A stretch of 64,000 bases of DNA from Notospermus geniculatus (lineage: Eukaryota; Nemertea; Pilidiophora; Heteronemertea; Lineidae), in NCBI GenBank assembly GCA_002633025.1, contig NMRB01001265.1, positions 22,831 through 86,830 on the forward strand, given 5' to 3'. Made by a program: the position numbers and the translations under genes. Shown piece after piece: positions 28,483-40,574 of the stretch (the stretch's first letter is position 1; every line of letters starts with the position of its first letter). The notes beneath the pieces were generated by a model. The model was not told where the DNA came from, did not search any database, and was given only the letters and a program-made list of their open reading frames with translations.

Positions 28483-28643
28483 GTGTCCGATGTCTCAGTC
28501 TCCCCAATCTGAAGCTCGTCAACCTTGACGGCACCTGTGTCAAGCCAATCGTCGAGGTTGAGGTCAGAAATAATTGTCCGCAGGTTGGGCGAATAAGTAT
28601 GAAGAATCTTGTACAGCCACCTGACAGTGATGAAGAGGACTAG
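28483..28643 (+). CDS. Duplicate terminal exon of the UBA-LRR gene
   Basis: Same length, acceptor (tttttattacag) and reading frame as exon 14. One base differs (GTG to GTA, both valine), so the encoded tail is identical. No copy of exon 13 accompanies it. It may serve as an alternative 3' end, or be an unused passenger of the duplication. Confidence 0.6.
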
Positions 28644-31334
28644 TTCTGATGACCCATGGAAAACTTTTGAGGGATGGTGTTGTGCATTGGATGTGAAAAG
28701 GTGAAAAAAATATAACTCCAAATTATTGTAATATTCCTGTTCGTCTTTTTTGCTAATGATGGTCTTATTTCCACTTTAAGGGTTCAGGTTTGAATACTAT
28801 ATATTTTCAGCTAGAACATTACTAACTCTGTTACCATTCATTTATTGAAAGAGTTGCAATTCACTGTAGGAGAAAACCAGACTTGACTCCAGAAACTTTC
28901 CTCTAACATTACATTTACATCCCTTAGGCTCCACCGACCATTTGACCCCTGTGAAACGCGTTTCAGAGGGGTCTAAGAGATCTAAGATGTTGATATTGCG
29001 TAATCCTATTGTTTTCCTTCTCTGCCTGATTTATATCAAAATGAAAAATAGGCTGTTGCCTTGCCTGAAAGTTATGCAGTTGAACAGAGAATTCTTTGTT
29101 ATTACAAAATTCAAATCCGATGAAAACTAACGATTTTACAATGCTAAATTTGCAGCCTGTTTGGGCCGTAACCATTATGCATTCCCCCTTGCCTTGATAC
29201 ACATGATTGCTTAATGTGTGAGTCTTGGAATGACTCACTTATAACCAGAGGGGTGCAAGGTGCAATTAGGTCAGTGGCTCAGATCAACCAGATGATGTAA
29301 GATTATGTAAAATAAGTCAATGTGGGAAGGTGTCTTTCTGCAACATATTTCCTAAGGCCGGGTTTATCTCATGAAAGAGTGTTGCCCTCTTCTTTACTGA
29401 GGAATAGGTTATGACAGGAGTTGAACTCCCTACTCAAGTGCTGTGTGTCCATCACAGACCTTCAAAGAAATCTACTTTGTACAATATATCTTCCACTGTA
29501 ATGTCTATGTAATTTGCTTTGAGATTATAACTGGGACTCTCAACACTGTTAGGCTGTCATATGAGGCCATTTATGTAATCGGTAACGGCAATATCACCGT
29601 GCATGTACAGTCAGCTGTAATCCTAAGAATAATAAAGTGTCAATTTCAACTCTAGTCAGGTATTGGTACATGTAGATTCCCTGTTTTAATGAGCATTCGT
29701 AATTTGTTGGAAACAACAAAATGCTGTGTAAAATATTTGTATCATTGACATATTTCGGATTAAGTGAATTAAATGCAAATTGTATTCCATTTTTCAGTCG
29801 GTTTTTCATGAGACCTAAAATGATCAGCTCCATCAGGTGTGGTATTTTGCTCAATAATCTATGTTTAAATTTCAGTAAAATTGAACTTCATTGCGTTGTT
29901 TTGATTGTTGATGCATGATGTTATATTACCCTGTTAAATACTGCACACGAGTTAATGCTTTGCGGGTACAGTGTTCCACTATACGCTGTACCCTAGAGTG
30001 TGACTGAGCACTAAACATGTCACTGCCTGTGCCCTTATATCAAAAACCTGTTTGTACACTCAACTGCGAATCTGGGAACAGCTCCGTTTGAAGCACTGTG
30101 GTGGTGGAACAGCGGCTAGTGTTTAGCCACGATGCGCCACTGGCAGGTTGGCCGCCATCGCAGGAAAAGTCGTTGTCTGAAGGCAGCGCGGAAATAAATC
30201 TTTTGCCATATTCTCGGTTGCGCTGTGTATGAACAGGTCGTTTTAGGGCAACTCTTGCTGCTGTAACCGCATGTCGCTTAAGATTCCTTCTTTCATGACT
30301 AGACAGGCCCACAGGTAAGTTGCCTGGACAAGGAAAGTAAAAAAATATGTTTACTTTCGTCTCACATGGTGTTATATATTTTTGCTCTCGCCCATACATA
30401 CAGGTAGGCCTATTCCATCAAGTAATATAGAGTTTCGCAAGGCCCCAAAACGCCAATGCGAACGTCTATCCTTTTGTTCGGTGCTCTCTTCGTGGCCAAA
30501 ATGTTCTTCAAAGAATTCAGACCTAGTTTTCAATTTTATTTTTTTTTAAACTGCATACAGCATAGTACATTTTACACTACATTAACGTCGGCGAACGTAA
30601 GCACTTTCTGAATTGAATACTACGACAGTGTGGCTTTAAGTAATAAATAGAGTACGCTGTTTCTGGCATGGGTTCAGCGTCTGCCACCGGACTTGTCAAC
30701 TTTTCGAGAACCCTTCACACTTGCGTGAGAAAACCATTGTTCTTCTGCCCGATTACCGGACAAGTGTCACGTTCTCATTTGGTAGAAACCTCTAATTTCA
30801 TTGGGGTTGATCTCTGTGGTCCTCTAATGACTTCACGCACGCATAATCCCATCTTCTCTCTCCAGCTCCATTGCCTCTAAATTGAAATGGGGTCATCTGT
30901 AATGTTTATCTAGCTATCAACGCTGTCCCCTGGACAGTAATTGTGTACTAGCCCTTCAGTGATATTTTGATGGAAAATGAAGTATTTGTATCACCATAAT
31001 TGTCATTGGCCGTAGGAATGGCACCATAGTGCGTACTACAAGTCATGCAAGTTAGTATGTGTATTGGTTGCCTCTGAGTTACTGGCGCACGCTGAAGATT
31101 AGGGCTTCAGCGGGCGGGTCCATCTCAAACGTTTCTTTGGCAGCACCCCCAAATCCCCCTTGGCGCCCGTCTTCAACGGCCGCCTTTGGCCACCATGAGG
31201 TCCTTCCCTCGCAAAAAGTCCTGGATCCGACCCTGATTACTAGGCTATGACTTCCTCAAGTTCAACACCCCCCAAGAACGGGCGGGTGCGTACATCTGCT
31301 TGGCCACCTTCGTAATTTCATAACCGCTATTCCC

Positions 31335-31795
31335 ATCCTGAGAACATCAGGGTCCATATTCATAAACATACTTAAGTCAAAGTGTGATACTTACCTTTTC
31401 AATGTGTTGAACAAAGGATGAGTGTCACACTTAGACTTAGGGCCGTATTTTAGAACGTTCCTTAACATTAAGGTCCACCTTAAATCTATTGTTCTCGATG
31501 GTTTTACAATAGACTTAAGGTCGACCTTAACGTTAAGGAACGTTCTAAAATACGACCCATAGTTTTATGAGTATGGGTCCAGGGGTTCTATAGCGCTGGT
31601 TCCCTTCGTCTCGGCACACAAGTTTGTGTGCGGTGACGAAGGGAGCCAACGCTATAAAATCAGAACCCCTGGGGCCGTATGTATAAAGGTGGAATGAGCT
31701 TATTCCAGGTATAACGTAACGTTATAATATTAAGTTATACCTGGAATAAGCCAATTCCACCTTTATGCATACGGCCCCAGATGTTCTCAGGACGG
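31335..31795. repeat. Nested cluster of foldback elements
   Basis: An outer inverted pair (CCTGAGAACATC at 31338, its complement near 31780) encloses several palindromes. One begins GGGTCCATATTCATAAAC and is split by a second one (31440 to 31560, head GGGCCGTATTTTAGAACG). A third (AGGGGTTCTATAGCG with its complement) and a fourth (31671 to 31777, GGGGCCGTATGTATAAAG) follow. Confidence 0.88.
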
Positions 31796-32539
31796 CTATT
31801 CCTCTGTTGGCTTCGTGCGGCCTGTTGCCTTGGCCTTGCTGATTACTGGGAATTGAAATCCCCTAAACGTGGTATTAAAGGGCAGACGCTTGCAGCACTA
31901 ACCGAGGGTCACTTGGTCCCAAGAGTACCGTGACAGTCCTGAGATACCCTTAGAGTACATGTACATGTAAAACAAATTTAATTATGCCCCTGATGGACAA
32001 ATCTTCAACATATCAATGATATATATCGCCCCTGACTGCGAGGCTCAATTAGGCGTACGTCGTGCAGTATGTCAGTATCCGCGCTTCGTGCTTTGGGAAT
32101 TCTTTATCATCATCATCATTCGTTCCTGGCTACCGTTACCCGACCCCTGGCACTACAACCCCTGATTGATTATGCAAGCAGTACCGGGAAGCAGTAGCCG
32201 TGCTGTGGAACCGACAGAGATTTTCCCTCGCTCTGGATACATGTGCCCAGGGGCAACTGGCTGTCTCCTTTCTGATGTGTCTGGCTTCGGGTGGGGCTTA
32301 TGAGATTCGTGCCGTGTCAATGAATAAAAAGATGGACAATATTCTCCTGGTTGTTGCTTCTGGCGCAGAAGTTGTCACACGTTCGACCTTTCGAGGTTCT
32401 TTCGCCAATGTTCGGCTGAGGAAAAGATCGCATACTACCAGTTTAGATTTGAGAATCCTACTGCTAAAACTTGATTTCGGCCTCGCACTGCACGCCATTC
32501 GTGTGATCAAGTACATGACCAGTTTCTCTGCATTTTGAT

Positions 32540-32672
32540 TAGAGAGTTTTCGCAAAGCTCCCGAAACGCCAACGCGAACGCCAATCCCATTGTTCAATGC
32601 CTCGAATAGAGTAGCAAACAATAGGATAGACGTTCGCGTCGGCGTTTCGGGGGTTTTGCGAAAATTCTCTAT
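32540..32672. mobile_element. MITE with AGAGTTTTCGCAAAG ends, copy 2
   Basis: AGAGAGTTTTCGCAAAGCTC and the inverted TTTTGCGAAAATTCTCT bound the element. The interior CCAATCCCATTGTTC is shared with the copy at 21910. Confidence 0.88.
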
Positions 32673-34033
32673 TATAGGGTACATAACGGGTATTCGAACG
32701 ATCAACTTCACTGCTGAACGCGTCACCACTGCGAAGCAAAAACGGCGGCCATCTGCAGACCAAAGTCAGAAATGTCCATTTATCTTCACAGCCTGTAAAC
32801 CTATCGCGGTACCACCCCTCGATTGCCAGAACCAGGCAATCCGGATCCGCGAACCGTCTAGTTTTTATTGCCTCTGACGTTTTCTGCACTTAACTAGCAT
32901 GCCACTCGGTCAGAGAATGTCTCTTGAGCTGAGCATGAGTGACTCTCCATCTCCGTGCCTGTGGCCGGACTCCAAGTGGCCACACATCAACCCAATTACC
33001 GTAAGAACGGTTGTGCCCTGCGCATGAGAGGGTCGAAAATATGTCGAAGGCAGACTGATACAGGAGAGTTCTTACCATGCTAGCCTATATGAAGACAACT
33101 TAAGTGACGTCAGAAATGTACCGTACTTAACTCATCTGTCCCCAGAGTCCAGCAGACGGTATCTTCTGTCAAAGTTTTCTCACATTCTATGGCATTGATT
33201 GAAAAAATATTTGAAGAAATGTTGTTCCTGTGAACCATCTGAAGAATATTTCTTCAAATTTTTTCCAATTCCGTCCGACTGTTTGCAAAAAATTCATTGG
33301 AAGAACTGTCTGCTTAAACTGGGAGCAGTTGAGTTAACCCTCTTGTCCCTGGAGGATTCTGACTTGCAGATAGTGCAGGAGAGCCTTCGACGGAGATGGA
33401 GCTCATGGAATGAGTCCCAACAGAACATTTTGCCCGACACCAGTGTTACTATGCCGAGACCTTCCAGGGAACCCAAGGAGCAGCAGGTCATATCAGCACT
33501 CACATAACCGATCGCATCCGGGCCTCCTGCGCAAGAGTCCGATGCTCTCCCACGTCACCACTGGCGAGGGCATAAATGGGTACGGTACGGGTAATACTTG
33601 TGCACCAATGGGTTTGTTTTTCAATGGTGATTGTCAGAGAAACATTTTCCCGAAAATGTTAAACAAAACTAACTCAGGTCAAAACTGTACATGCAGAAGT
33701 ACAGTATGTTTCCATCATCCAGCATTTGATAAGTGGATCACACGCCCCGTAAACACAATATCCCTCAACTCGACAACTAACAGCGCATGAAACAAAATGA
33801 ATTAGCTCCCGAAAAACTCCAAGATGAAATAAACAGCTCGCCTCCAAACCAAATATCTCACTAATCTCGCAATTTATATTCCGAGCACAGGGCTAATATT
33901 TACTGTCGTACTTCAAACGAGAGGTCACGTGCAGTGGGAGATCTCTGTGGTGGATCTTATTAAGGCGGGTGCAATTTTGGTTTGGGGAAAGTGGTTGCTT
34001 GTGGCCGTCATTTCGACCGCAGCGCCGCCTTTT

Positions 34034-34100
34034 CTGCAGTGTTACTGTTGTATTCAGAATTAGTTCAGAACTAATCCTGAATACAACAGTAACGCTGCAG
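34034..34100. repeat. Palindrome present as a full hairpin in copy 1 only
   Basis: CTGCAGTGTTACTGTTGTAT pairs with ATACAACAGTAACGCTGCAG around AGTTCAGAACT. In copy 2 (about 35850 to 35878) only one arm is present. Confidence 0.88.
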
Positions 34101-34329
34101 GACTTAGGGTGTTGCTTAATTACCGGTACCAGTTGAGATACGAAACACAATTCGTTAAACTTTGTGCATGTGATACCTAAGAGTAGCAATTGACCACGGG
34201 GTACTACTTTATGCCGAAAATTCGAGACCAATAATGTCTGTTGAATCCAGCTCCACGCGTACTCAAAAATTCACCGTTCTGTTTACGTTTTTTGTCGATA
34301 CATAGACGTCGCTATTTTCTGGTTTGGTG

Positions 34330-34500
34330 CAAAGCCAGTGTTATATCTGCCAGTGTTTCTGTGGGTGACTCTGTCCCCTTTATTGTTTGGCAAACGCTGG
34401 GAGATAGATCAACCGTGTTTCTCTGTGTGTCCTCTAATTGTCAAGTCGCTGCTTATTCCGTCAGACAATAGGAGGGGAACACTGGCAGATGTTACACCGG
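34330..34500 (+). repeat. Dispersed repeat, TCTGCCAGTGTTTCTGTG family, copy 1 of 4
   Basis: Recognised by shared blocks (CCAGTGTTTCTGTG, TTTATTGTTTGGCAAACGC, GTTTCTCTGTGTGTC, GGGGAACACTGGCAGAT). Other copies are at 36065, 46190 and 47113. The function is unknown. Confidence 0.8.
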
Positions 34501-34574
34501 CCCACGTATCGCCGAGCCCACTAATGAAATCGATGAGAAAAAATTAAGCCAAGGGTCGACACAATGGCTGATAT

Positions 34575-34690
34575 TTATAAAAGCTAGCAAATGCTGTTAC
34601 TTCAAATTTTGTAGTACACTTACATTGGACATTGCTGTGCAAATCGTAAGTAAAAGCATTTGCTAACTTTTATGAATACCACAGCCATGG
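34575..34690. repeat. Hairpin with AAAAGCTAGCAAATGCT arms
   Basis: TTATAAAAGCTAGCAAATGC and the complementary GCATTTGCTAACTTTTAT enclose a loop of about 65 bases that itself has short complementary words. It is repeated at about 36310 to 36420. Confidence 0.75.
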
Positions 34691-35220
34691 CTAGTACCGC
34701 TTTAGCTCAACATACAGCAGGAAGACGCCAGGGTATGAGGAATCATCTGCCTCTGGTGTAATGAGTTTATGATTCGTCCATATATTGTCAGTCCGTCTCC
34801 TAGGGATATTCTGCCGGTACATAGTTATTGCTCTCCTGCGGATTACCGTTATAATAGACTAAGCCCGGGTAGTCTTTCTTACCCTCTTCGAAAAGCCGAA
34901 ACATCAAATACGCCAGGCGGTTGATGGTCAAAGACGATAATTGCCCGTTTCTTTACAAAGAATGCATGCATTCTGTAGCAAATTGGGGGAATAACAAGCT
35001 GGCAAAAACACCGACTGCTATGTGAAGTATAGAGTACCGGTACTGCTGTGGTCGCTTTACCTAATCTGACGTTTGCTGGTATGGCACTGCCCAATCTTCT
35101 ACCTAATCTGCAATGGCTTTGTTTCATCTCTAGATGCGATGGTAACTCCGACGGGTTCCTCAAGTTCCTTGCTCGGAGAAGTTACAAGGGGAGAAAGAAG
35201 TCAATGACCACGTGTTGAAT

Positions 35221-35470
35221 TGTATTGTATTTTCCGTCAGCATAATTGGCCCAGGTAAGGATGGATGGTAACAGGTGAGTATGGAAGAGGCCGTCTCATG
35301 TCCCATGGGGCCTTTTACTACCCTTACAAAGGTAGGTGTACTGGCCGGGCATCACGGTTTACTTGTCCCATGCGACAGACGTGAAGAACCAGGGATGATC
35401 CCATATGACTGATGCTGGATTCGAACCCGGGTCCTACCGTTGCCAAACGGACGTCTCCTCAAATGATCAG
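35221..35470 (-). mobile_element. SINE-like element in copy 1 of the 1.8-kb repeat
   Basis: The minus strand has a B box GGGTTCGAATCC (plus strand GGATTCGAACCC at 35409). The shared tail words TTTACTTGTCCCATGCG and ACGTGAAGA relate it to the element at 22598. The A box is not clear. Confidence 0.55.
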
Positions 35471-36064
35471 GTAAATATTAACCGTTAATATTTGCCTGTT
35501 ACGGTTTTACCCCGGGGGAAATGCTGGATTAAACAAGCAACGGTTTCCTGTCGCGAGCTCCCAAAGGCATCCCAGGAAATCTCCCGATCGGCTATCATTG
35601 CACTCGTCCATGTTATTTTCCATGGCGTACACAACATAGCAGATCTTACTCGTACAGATTACAGCCCAAAGGGAAAAAATGGCCCATTATTCACACGAGC
35701 ACAGGGCTAATATTTACTGTCGTACTTCAAACGAGAGGTCACGTGCAGTGGGAGATCTCTGTGGTGGATCTTATTAAGGCGGGTGCAGTTTTGGTTTTGG
35801 GAAAGTGGTTGTTTGTGACCGTCCTTTCGCCTGCTGCGCCGCCTTTCGTGCACCGTTGTTGTATTCAGGATTAGTTCGGGTATTGCTTACCTGATGAGAC
35901 GAAACACAGTTCGTGAAACTTTGTGCATGTGTACACGGGTAATACTTTATGCAGAAAATTCGAGACATATCTGTCTGTTGAATCCAGCTGCACGCGTACT
36001 CAAAAATTCACCGTTCTGTTTACGTTATTTGTCGATACATAGACGTCGCTATTTTCTGGTTTGG

Positions 36065-36240
36065 TGCAAAGCCGGTGTTATATCTGCCAGTGTTTCTGTG
36101 GGCCACTGTGTTCCCTTTATTGTTTGGCAAACGCTGGCAGATAGATCAACTATGTTTCTCTGTGTGTCGTCTAATTGTCAAGTCGCTGCTTATTCCGTCA
36201 GACAATAGGAGGGGAACACTGGCAGATTACACCGGCCCAC
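36065..36240 (+). repeat. Dispersed repeat, copy 2 of 4
   Basis: The copy of the 34330 repeat inside the second 1.8-kb unit, with about ten base changes. Confidence 0.8.
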
Positions 36241-36963
36241 GTATCGCCGAGCCCACTAATCAAACCGATGAGAAAAAATTAAGCCAAGGGTCGACACAAT
36301 GGCTGATATTTATAAAAGCTAGCAAATGCTCTTAATAGGTACTTCAAATTTTGTAGTACACTTACATTGGACATTGCTGTGCAAATCGTAAGTAAAAGCA
36401 TTTGCTAACTTTTATGAATATACCAGCCATTGGCTAGTACCGCTTTAGCTCAACATACAGCAGGAAGACTGCAGGGTATGAAGAATCATCTGCCTCCCCT
36501 GGTGTAATGATTTTCTGATTCGTCCATATTGTCAGTCCGTCTCCTAGGGATATTCTGCCGGTACAGTTATTGCTCTCCTGCGGATTACCGTTATAATATA
36601 CTAAGCCCGGGTAGTCTTTCTTACCCTCTTCGAAAAGCCGAAACATCAAATACGCCAGGCGGTTGATGGTCAAAGACGATAATTGCCCGTTTCTTTACAA
36701 AGAATACATGCATTCTGAAGCAAATTGGGGGAATAACAAGCTGGCAAAAACCCGAGTGCTATGTGAAGTAGACTACTGCTGTGGTCGCTTTACCTAATCT
36801 GACGTTTGCTGGTACGGCACTGCTGCCCAATCTTTTACTTAATCTGCAATGGCTTTGTTTCATCTCTAGATGCGATGGTAACTCTGACGGGTTCCTCAAG
36901 TTCCTTGGTCGGAGAAGTTACAAGGAGAGAAAGACGTCAATGACAACGTGTTGCATTGTACAC

Positions 36964-37215
36964 GTATTGTATTTTCCCGTCAGCATACTAGTAATTGACT
37001 CAGGTAAGGATGGATGGTAACAGGTAAGTATGGAAGAGGCCGTCTCATGTCCCATGGGGTATTTTACTACACTTGCAAAGGTAGGTGTACTGGCCGGGCA
37101 TCACGGTTTACTTGTCCCATGCGACAGACGTGAAGAACCAGGGATGATCCCATATGACTGATGCTGGATTCGAACCCGGGTCCTACCGTTGCCAAACGGA
37201 CGTCTCCTCAAATGA
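36964..37215 (-). mobile_element. SINE-like element in copy 2 of the 1.8-kb repeat
   Basis: Same element as at 35221. Just beyond it, at 37218, lies a perfect palindrome TAAATATTAACCGTTAATATTTA, imperfectly kept in copy 1. Confidence 0.55.
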
Positions 37216-37446
37216 TCAGGTAAATATTAACCGTTAATATTTACCTGTTACGGTTTTACCCTGGGGAAAATGCTGGATTAAACAAGCAACGGTTTCCTGT
37301 CGCGAGCTCCCAAAGGCATCCCAGGAAATCTCCCGATCGGCTATCATTGCGCTCGTCCATGTTATTTTCCATGGCGTACACAACATAGCAGATCTTACTC
37401 GTACAGATTACAGCCCAAAGGGAAAAAATGGCCCATTATTCACACA

Positions 37447-38331
37447 GGATAACCAGTAGATAAGCAAAGAATGACCATCGAGGACGACCTACCACAACAA
37501 ACGTCGCCAGTTGTGTTACGGTTGTTGATTACTGCATGATTACGCTCGCCGAGGATATTAGCTACCGTCGTGAGTTTTTCCAACCTATCTAATCTTTGAT
37601 TGGCGAGATGTGCGTGGTGGGAGGCAAATGGAAATCGTTTTTGCAGGGTTCTTTTTGCTTGGACTGGCCGCGGGGTCTGTCCTGGTTGAACTCGCGCTCT
37701 GTTGTGCTCAGAGAGGGCTGCCCCGAAGCTGATGTTCACGATACAGCGATTCATTGCATTAGGTGACACCTACAACCCTCAATCCATCCTTTGTAACTCC
37801 TATTCCCACCGTCCTCGCTTATCGCATCACCAACCTCCGTAACCTCGAATTTCCCGAACACATCAAGCGTGGCTAAATTGACCAACTTGAATTACCTACA
37901 GCGTGATTGTACACCACCCGTCGATGCCCAGACCGCATATTGTCAGAAAAAAGTACGGTCCCCAATCATTGGCGGTCAGCCTACCTCCTCCCTTCGACAA
38001 CACCCATGCAACCACCGTCCCGCAACGCCGCATTTATGTCCGACTCATTTACTGCCGTCCCAATCACTTTCTAACGTAAATACAGGAAATACGACCAAAA
38101 TGCGCAATTCTGCTGAAATCGGGCGAAAAATTACCGCGTAACTGACTGGTCTTCGTATTGATCTGATGTATAGAGTGGGTTATTGACTGGGCTAGACAGT
38201 TTTATTGGGGCAGATTGGACCAGTTCAACGCCTCGTGAATTTCGACAAGCAATATTCATCCGAAATGCATGACCATTGAATTAATGGTACAATTAGTCGT
38301 GATAACACAACACACACCGCAATAAATGGTT
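37447..38331. other. Unique spacer between the two tandem duplications
   Basis: A 109-codon minus-strand frame (37440 to 37769) and a 90-codon plus-strand frame (37869 to 38141) are open, but I recognise neither and see no splice signals. They are probably chance frames. Confidence 0.4.
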
Positions 38332-38759
38332 TGTGTTTTCCCCTGGGCACTTCTAACTGAATCAATTCAAAACACTCCAATCGTTGCGCTCATCCCGCAG
38401 GATTTATGCCTCCGTTGGCAGATTTTGTTCTTCGCTGTTGAAATTGTTGGTCGCTCTTCGGCCATTTTGTTGTCAGAGAGAGTTGTCAGAGTGTCTCGTG
38501 TTGGGAATACCGGCGCCTGTCATTAGCTCAGCTGTCCATTCAATATTCGGTCACCTACTCTAAACATGATAGATAGGGCGGCTTCCATTGTAAACACGTG
38601 TTCAATCAATTTTACCGGTCGTCACTTTAACTATCGTCAAATATTGTCCCAGGTATAACAATCACCGCTCATGCAGCTGACGAATAAAAGTGTAAACAAT
38701 ACTTGTAAGCATCCTCGTAATCGCTTTTTGACGACGTGCAGAAAATAAGTGACAAGCAG

Positions 38760-38905
38760 TGCCGAAAGCGAGAAATTTGACGACCGCCCCTGAATAAAGT
38801 GACAGGCATTGAAAACATGCCAAAAACGAGACATATCTCACGACCGCCCCGAAAAAAGTGACTGGACAGTGAAGATATGCAGAAAGCGAGAAATATTACG
38901 ATTGC
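38760..38905. repeat. 57-bp tandem repeats (copy 1, about two units)
   Basis: Units contain GACCGCCCCGAAAAAAGTGA and a GCATTGAAAACATGCCAAAA stretch. Copy 1 has one such full unit plus a diverged one; copy 2 has one more. Confidence 0.8.
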
Positions 38906-39344
38906 CTGCCAAAAGGCAGTGAAGATATGCCGAAAGGGATAACTTTGACGAACGCCTTTGAAAATACAGTGAAAGGCAGGAAAAAAACATGCCAAGAAGC
39001 GAGAACATCTACCATACGTTAATTTTGAAACACTCAGTGCACATACAGGGCTTGTGAATGCGTTGTTGTCGTTTTGATCGTGTGGCCAGCTTCATTTGAT
39101 AAGCTAATACTATTTCGATAAGAAATGGTTCCATGTTCCGTAAAGATTGAAATCCCGAGGGTCATCAAATGCAGCCTCTCTTCGCGACAGCCCGTCGTTG
39201 GTCATTGGTGTATAGTTGGAAGGTCAGAAAGGTGGCAGACGGGCAATTCAGCCATCATCACCACGCATGCTGTGCTGTATTCCGGAATGGTTAATGGATC
39301 GAGTGGCCATGGGCCACAGCACCAAGTAACTGCTTCTATTAAGT

Positions 39345-39935
39345 AACATGAAGATAAAATTGACGCGAAAAAGATGCGTCTTGATGAGTAAACCTTCTGA
39401 AGAATCCCAGTCGAATCCAGATAAGTGCTTCGTGAGTAAAACCTTCCCCTGAAACCCAATGGAAGCCAAAACATTTCTTCTTCCATAAACCTTCCAATGA
39501 AACTCTTCTGCTGAAACTGAATGGAAGCCAAAAAGGTATCTTCCGCTGAAACCCAATGGATGACAAAAAGATGCCCCCGTGGATCAACCGTCCACTGAAA
39601 GCAATGGAAGTTAGATGCTTCTTGGGTAAATCTCCCGCTAAAACCCAATGGAAGCCTAAAAGGCGCTTCTTGGGTACCGGTAAATCTTCCGCTGAAACTC
39701 AATTGAAGCCAAAAAGATGCTTCTTGGGTAAACCCTCCGCGGAAACCCAATGGAAGCCAAAAAAGTGCTTCTTGGGTACACCTTCCGCTGGTACCCAATG
39801 GAAGCCAAAAAAATGCTTCTTGGGTAAATCTTCCGCTGAAACCCAAAGGAAAAAAATTTCTTGGGTAAATCTTCCGCTGAAACCCAATGGAAGCCAAAAA
39901 GATGCTTCTTGGGTCTGAAACCCAATGGAAGTAAA
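39345..39935. repeat. 48-bp minisatellite, copy 1 left array
   Basis: Tandem units of 48 bases containing ACCCAATGGAAGCCAAAAAG and GCTTCTTGGGTAAATCTTCC, degenerate on the left and regular on the right. The period is sixteen codons, so frames stay open on both strands (231 codons on the minus strand). Each unit has an imperfect inverted repeat ACCCAATGGAAG / CTTCTTGGGT. Confidence 0.93.
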
Positions 39936-40574
39936 AAGATATGCCATAAAGGAGGAATCACATGAAAAGGACCTTAGTGTCATCATCAGCGCCAATCTCA
40001 AGTCGAAACACAATGTGGAATACATAACACAGAAGGCAAACAAAATCCTGTTCACCATTAAAAGAACCATCAATACTAAAAATAAACAAGTCGGTACTCT
40101 ACTCTATAGAGCATTGATTCGTCCCATCCTTGAATATGCAAATGTTAGCTGGCGCAAACTTACTAAAGAGGATTCCAAAGCCCTTGAAAAAGTGCAAAAG
40201 GAGAGCTACAAGGTTAATTTGCGGAGTACCGAACCTCTTGTATATTGATCGGTTGAAACTACTTGAAAGTTCTACCCACGCTTTAGTGTAGACAGATGAG
40301 GGGCGACCAAATCGAAGTTTTCAAATATATGAAGAATTTCCAAGAAAACCCTGGCAACATTCTGGAATTGGACACAACAGGTAGGACCAGAGGCCACTCG
40401 CTCAAACTGACAAAACCTAGATGTGAGACCCGGCAGAGACAATCCGTTTTCTCCCAAAGAATAATAGAAAACTGGAACAAACTACCTGAACAACTGATAC
40501 AATCACCCACGGTGGCGACCTTTAAGGCAAGATTAGATACATGGATGCATAAGATGATGCTTTTTGATGAATGA
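39925..40574 (+). pseudogene. Non-LTR retrotransposon reverse-transcriptase C-terminal fragment, copy 1
   Basis: The encoded sequence has the pattern that follows the reverse-transcriptase core in CR1/Jockey-like elements: EKDLSVIISANLKSKHNV, LIRPILEYANVSW, ALEKVQKESYK, then RMRGDQIEVFKYM and a C-terminal segment with NWNKLPEQLIQSPTVATFK. The catalytic core, endonuclease and 5' end are absent. A frame break near 40215 separates the two parts, so it is not functional. It is enclosed on both sides by the 48-bp minisatellite. Confidence 0.85.

Larger units (their letters stand above)
26082..30622 (+). repeat. Segmental duplication, copy 2
   Basis: Direct repeat of 22703 to 25949, starting inside the SINE. 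It is longer because of about 1.3 kb of inserted elements between about 27004 and 28280. Other differences are single bases and small indels, so the event is recent. Confidence 0.95.
30623..33881. other. Repeat-rich interval without a recognised gene
   Basis: Open frames of 112 codons (32200) and 102 codons (33199) have no recognisable family or supporting splice sites. The main content is a nested cluster of foldback elements (31335 to 31795) and the MITE at 32540. Confidence 0.5.
33882..35695 (+). repeat. 1.8-kb tandem duplication, copy 1
   Basis: Starts CGAGCACAGGGCTAATATTT and matches 35696 to 37446 almost throughout. It includes a palindrome at 34034, a dispersed repeat at 34330, a hairpin at 34575 and a SINE-like element near 35400. 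No gene is recognised. Confidence 0.93.
35696..37446 (+). repeat. 1.8-kb tandem duplication, copy 2
   Basis: Direct repeat of the preceding unit, ending ATGGCCCATTATTCACAC like copy 1. Differences are single bases, short indels and the missing hairpin arm near 35870. Confidence 0.93.

Noticed and set aside
30668-30880. 70-codon frame with a stretch faintly like the start of a retroelement integrase (FIGVDLCGPL)
   Set aside because: Only about ten residues resemble the motif, and nothing before or after supports an integrase.
32200-33507. Open frames of 112 and 102 codons
   Set aside because: No recognisable motifs and no matching exons; length is within chance expectation for this composition.
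39202-39897. 231-codon minus-strand frame as a repeat-protein gene
   Set aside because: The frame exists because the 48-bp period is a multiple of three. Opposite frames are open as well, and there is no start context or splice support.
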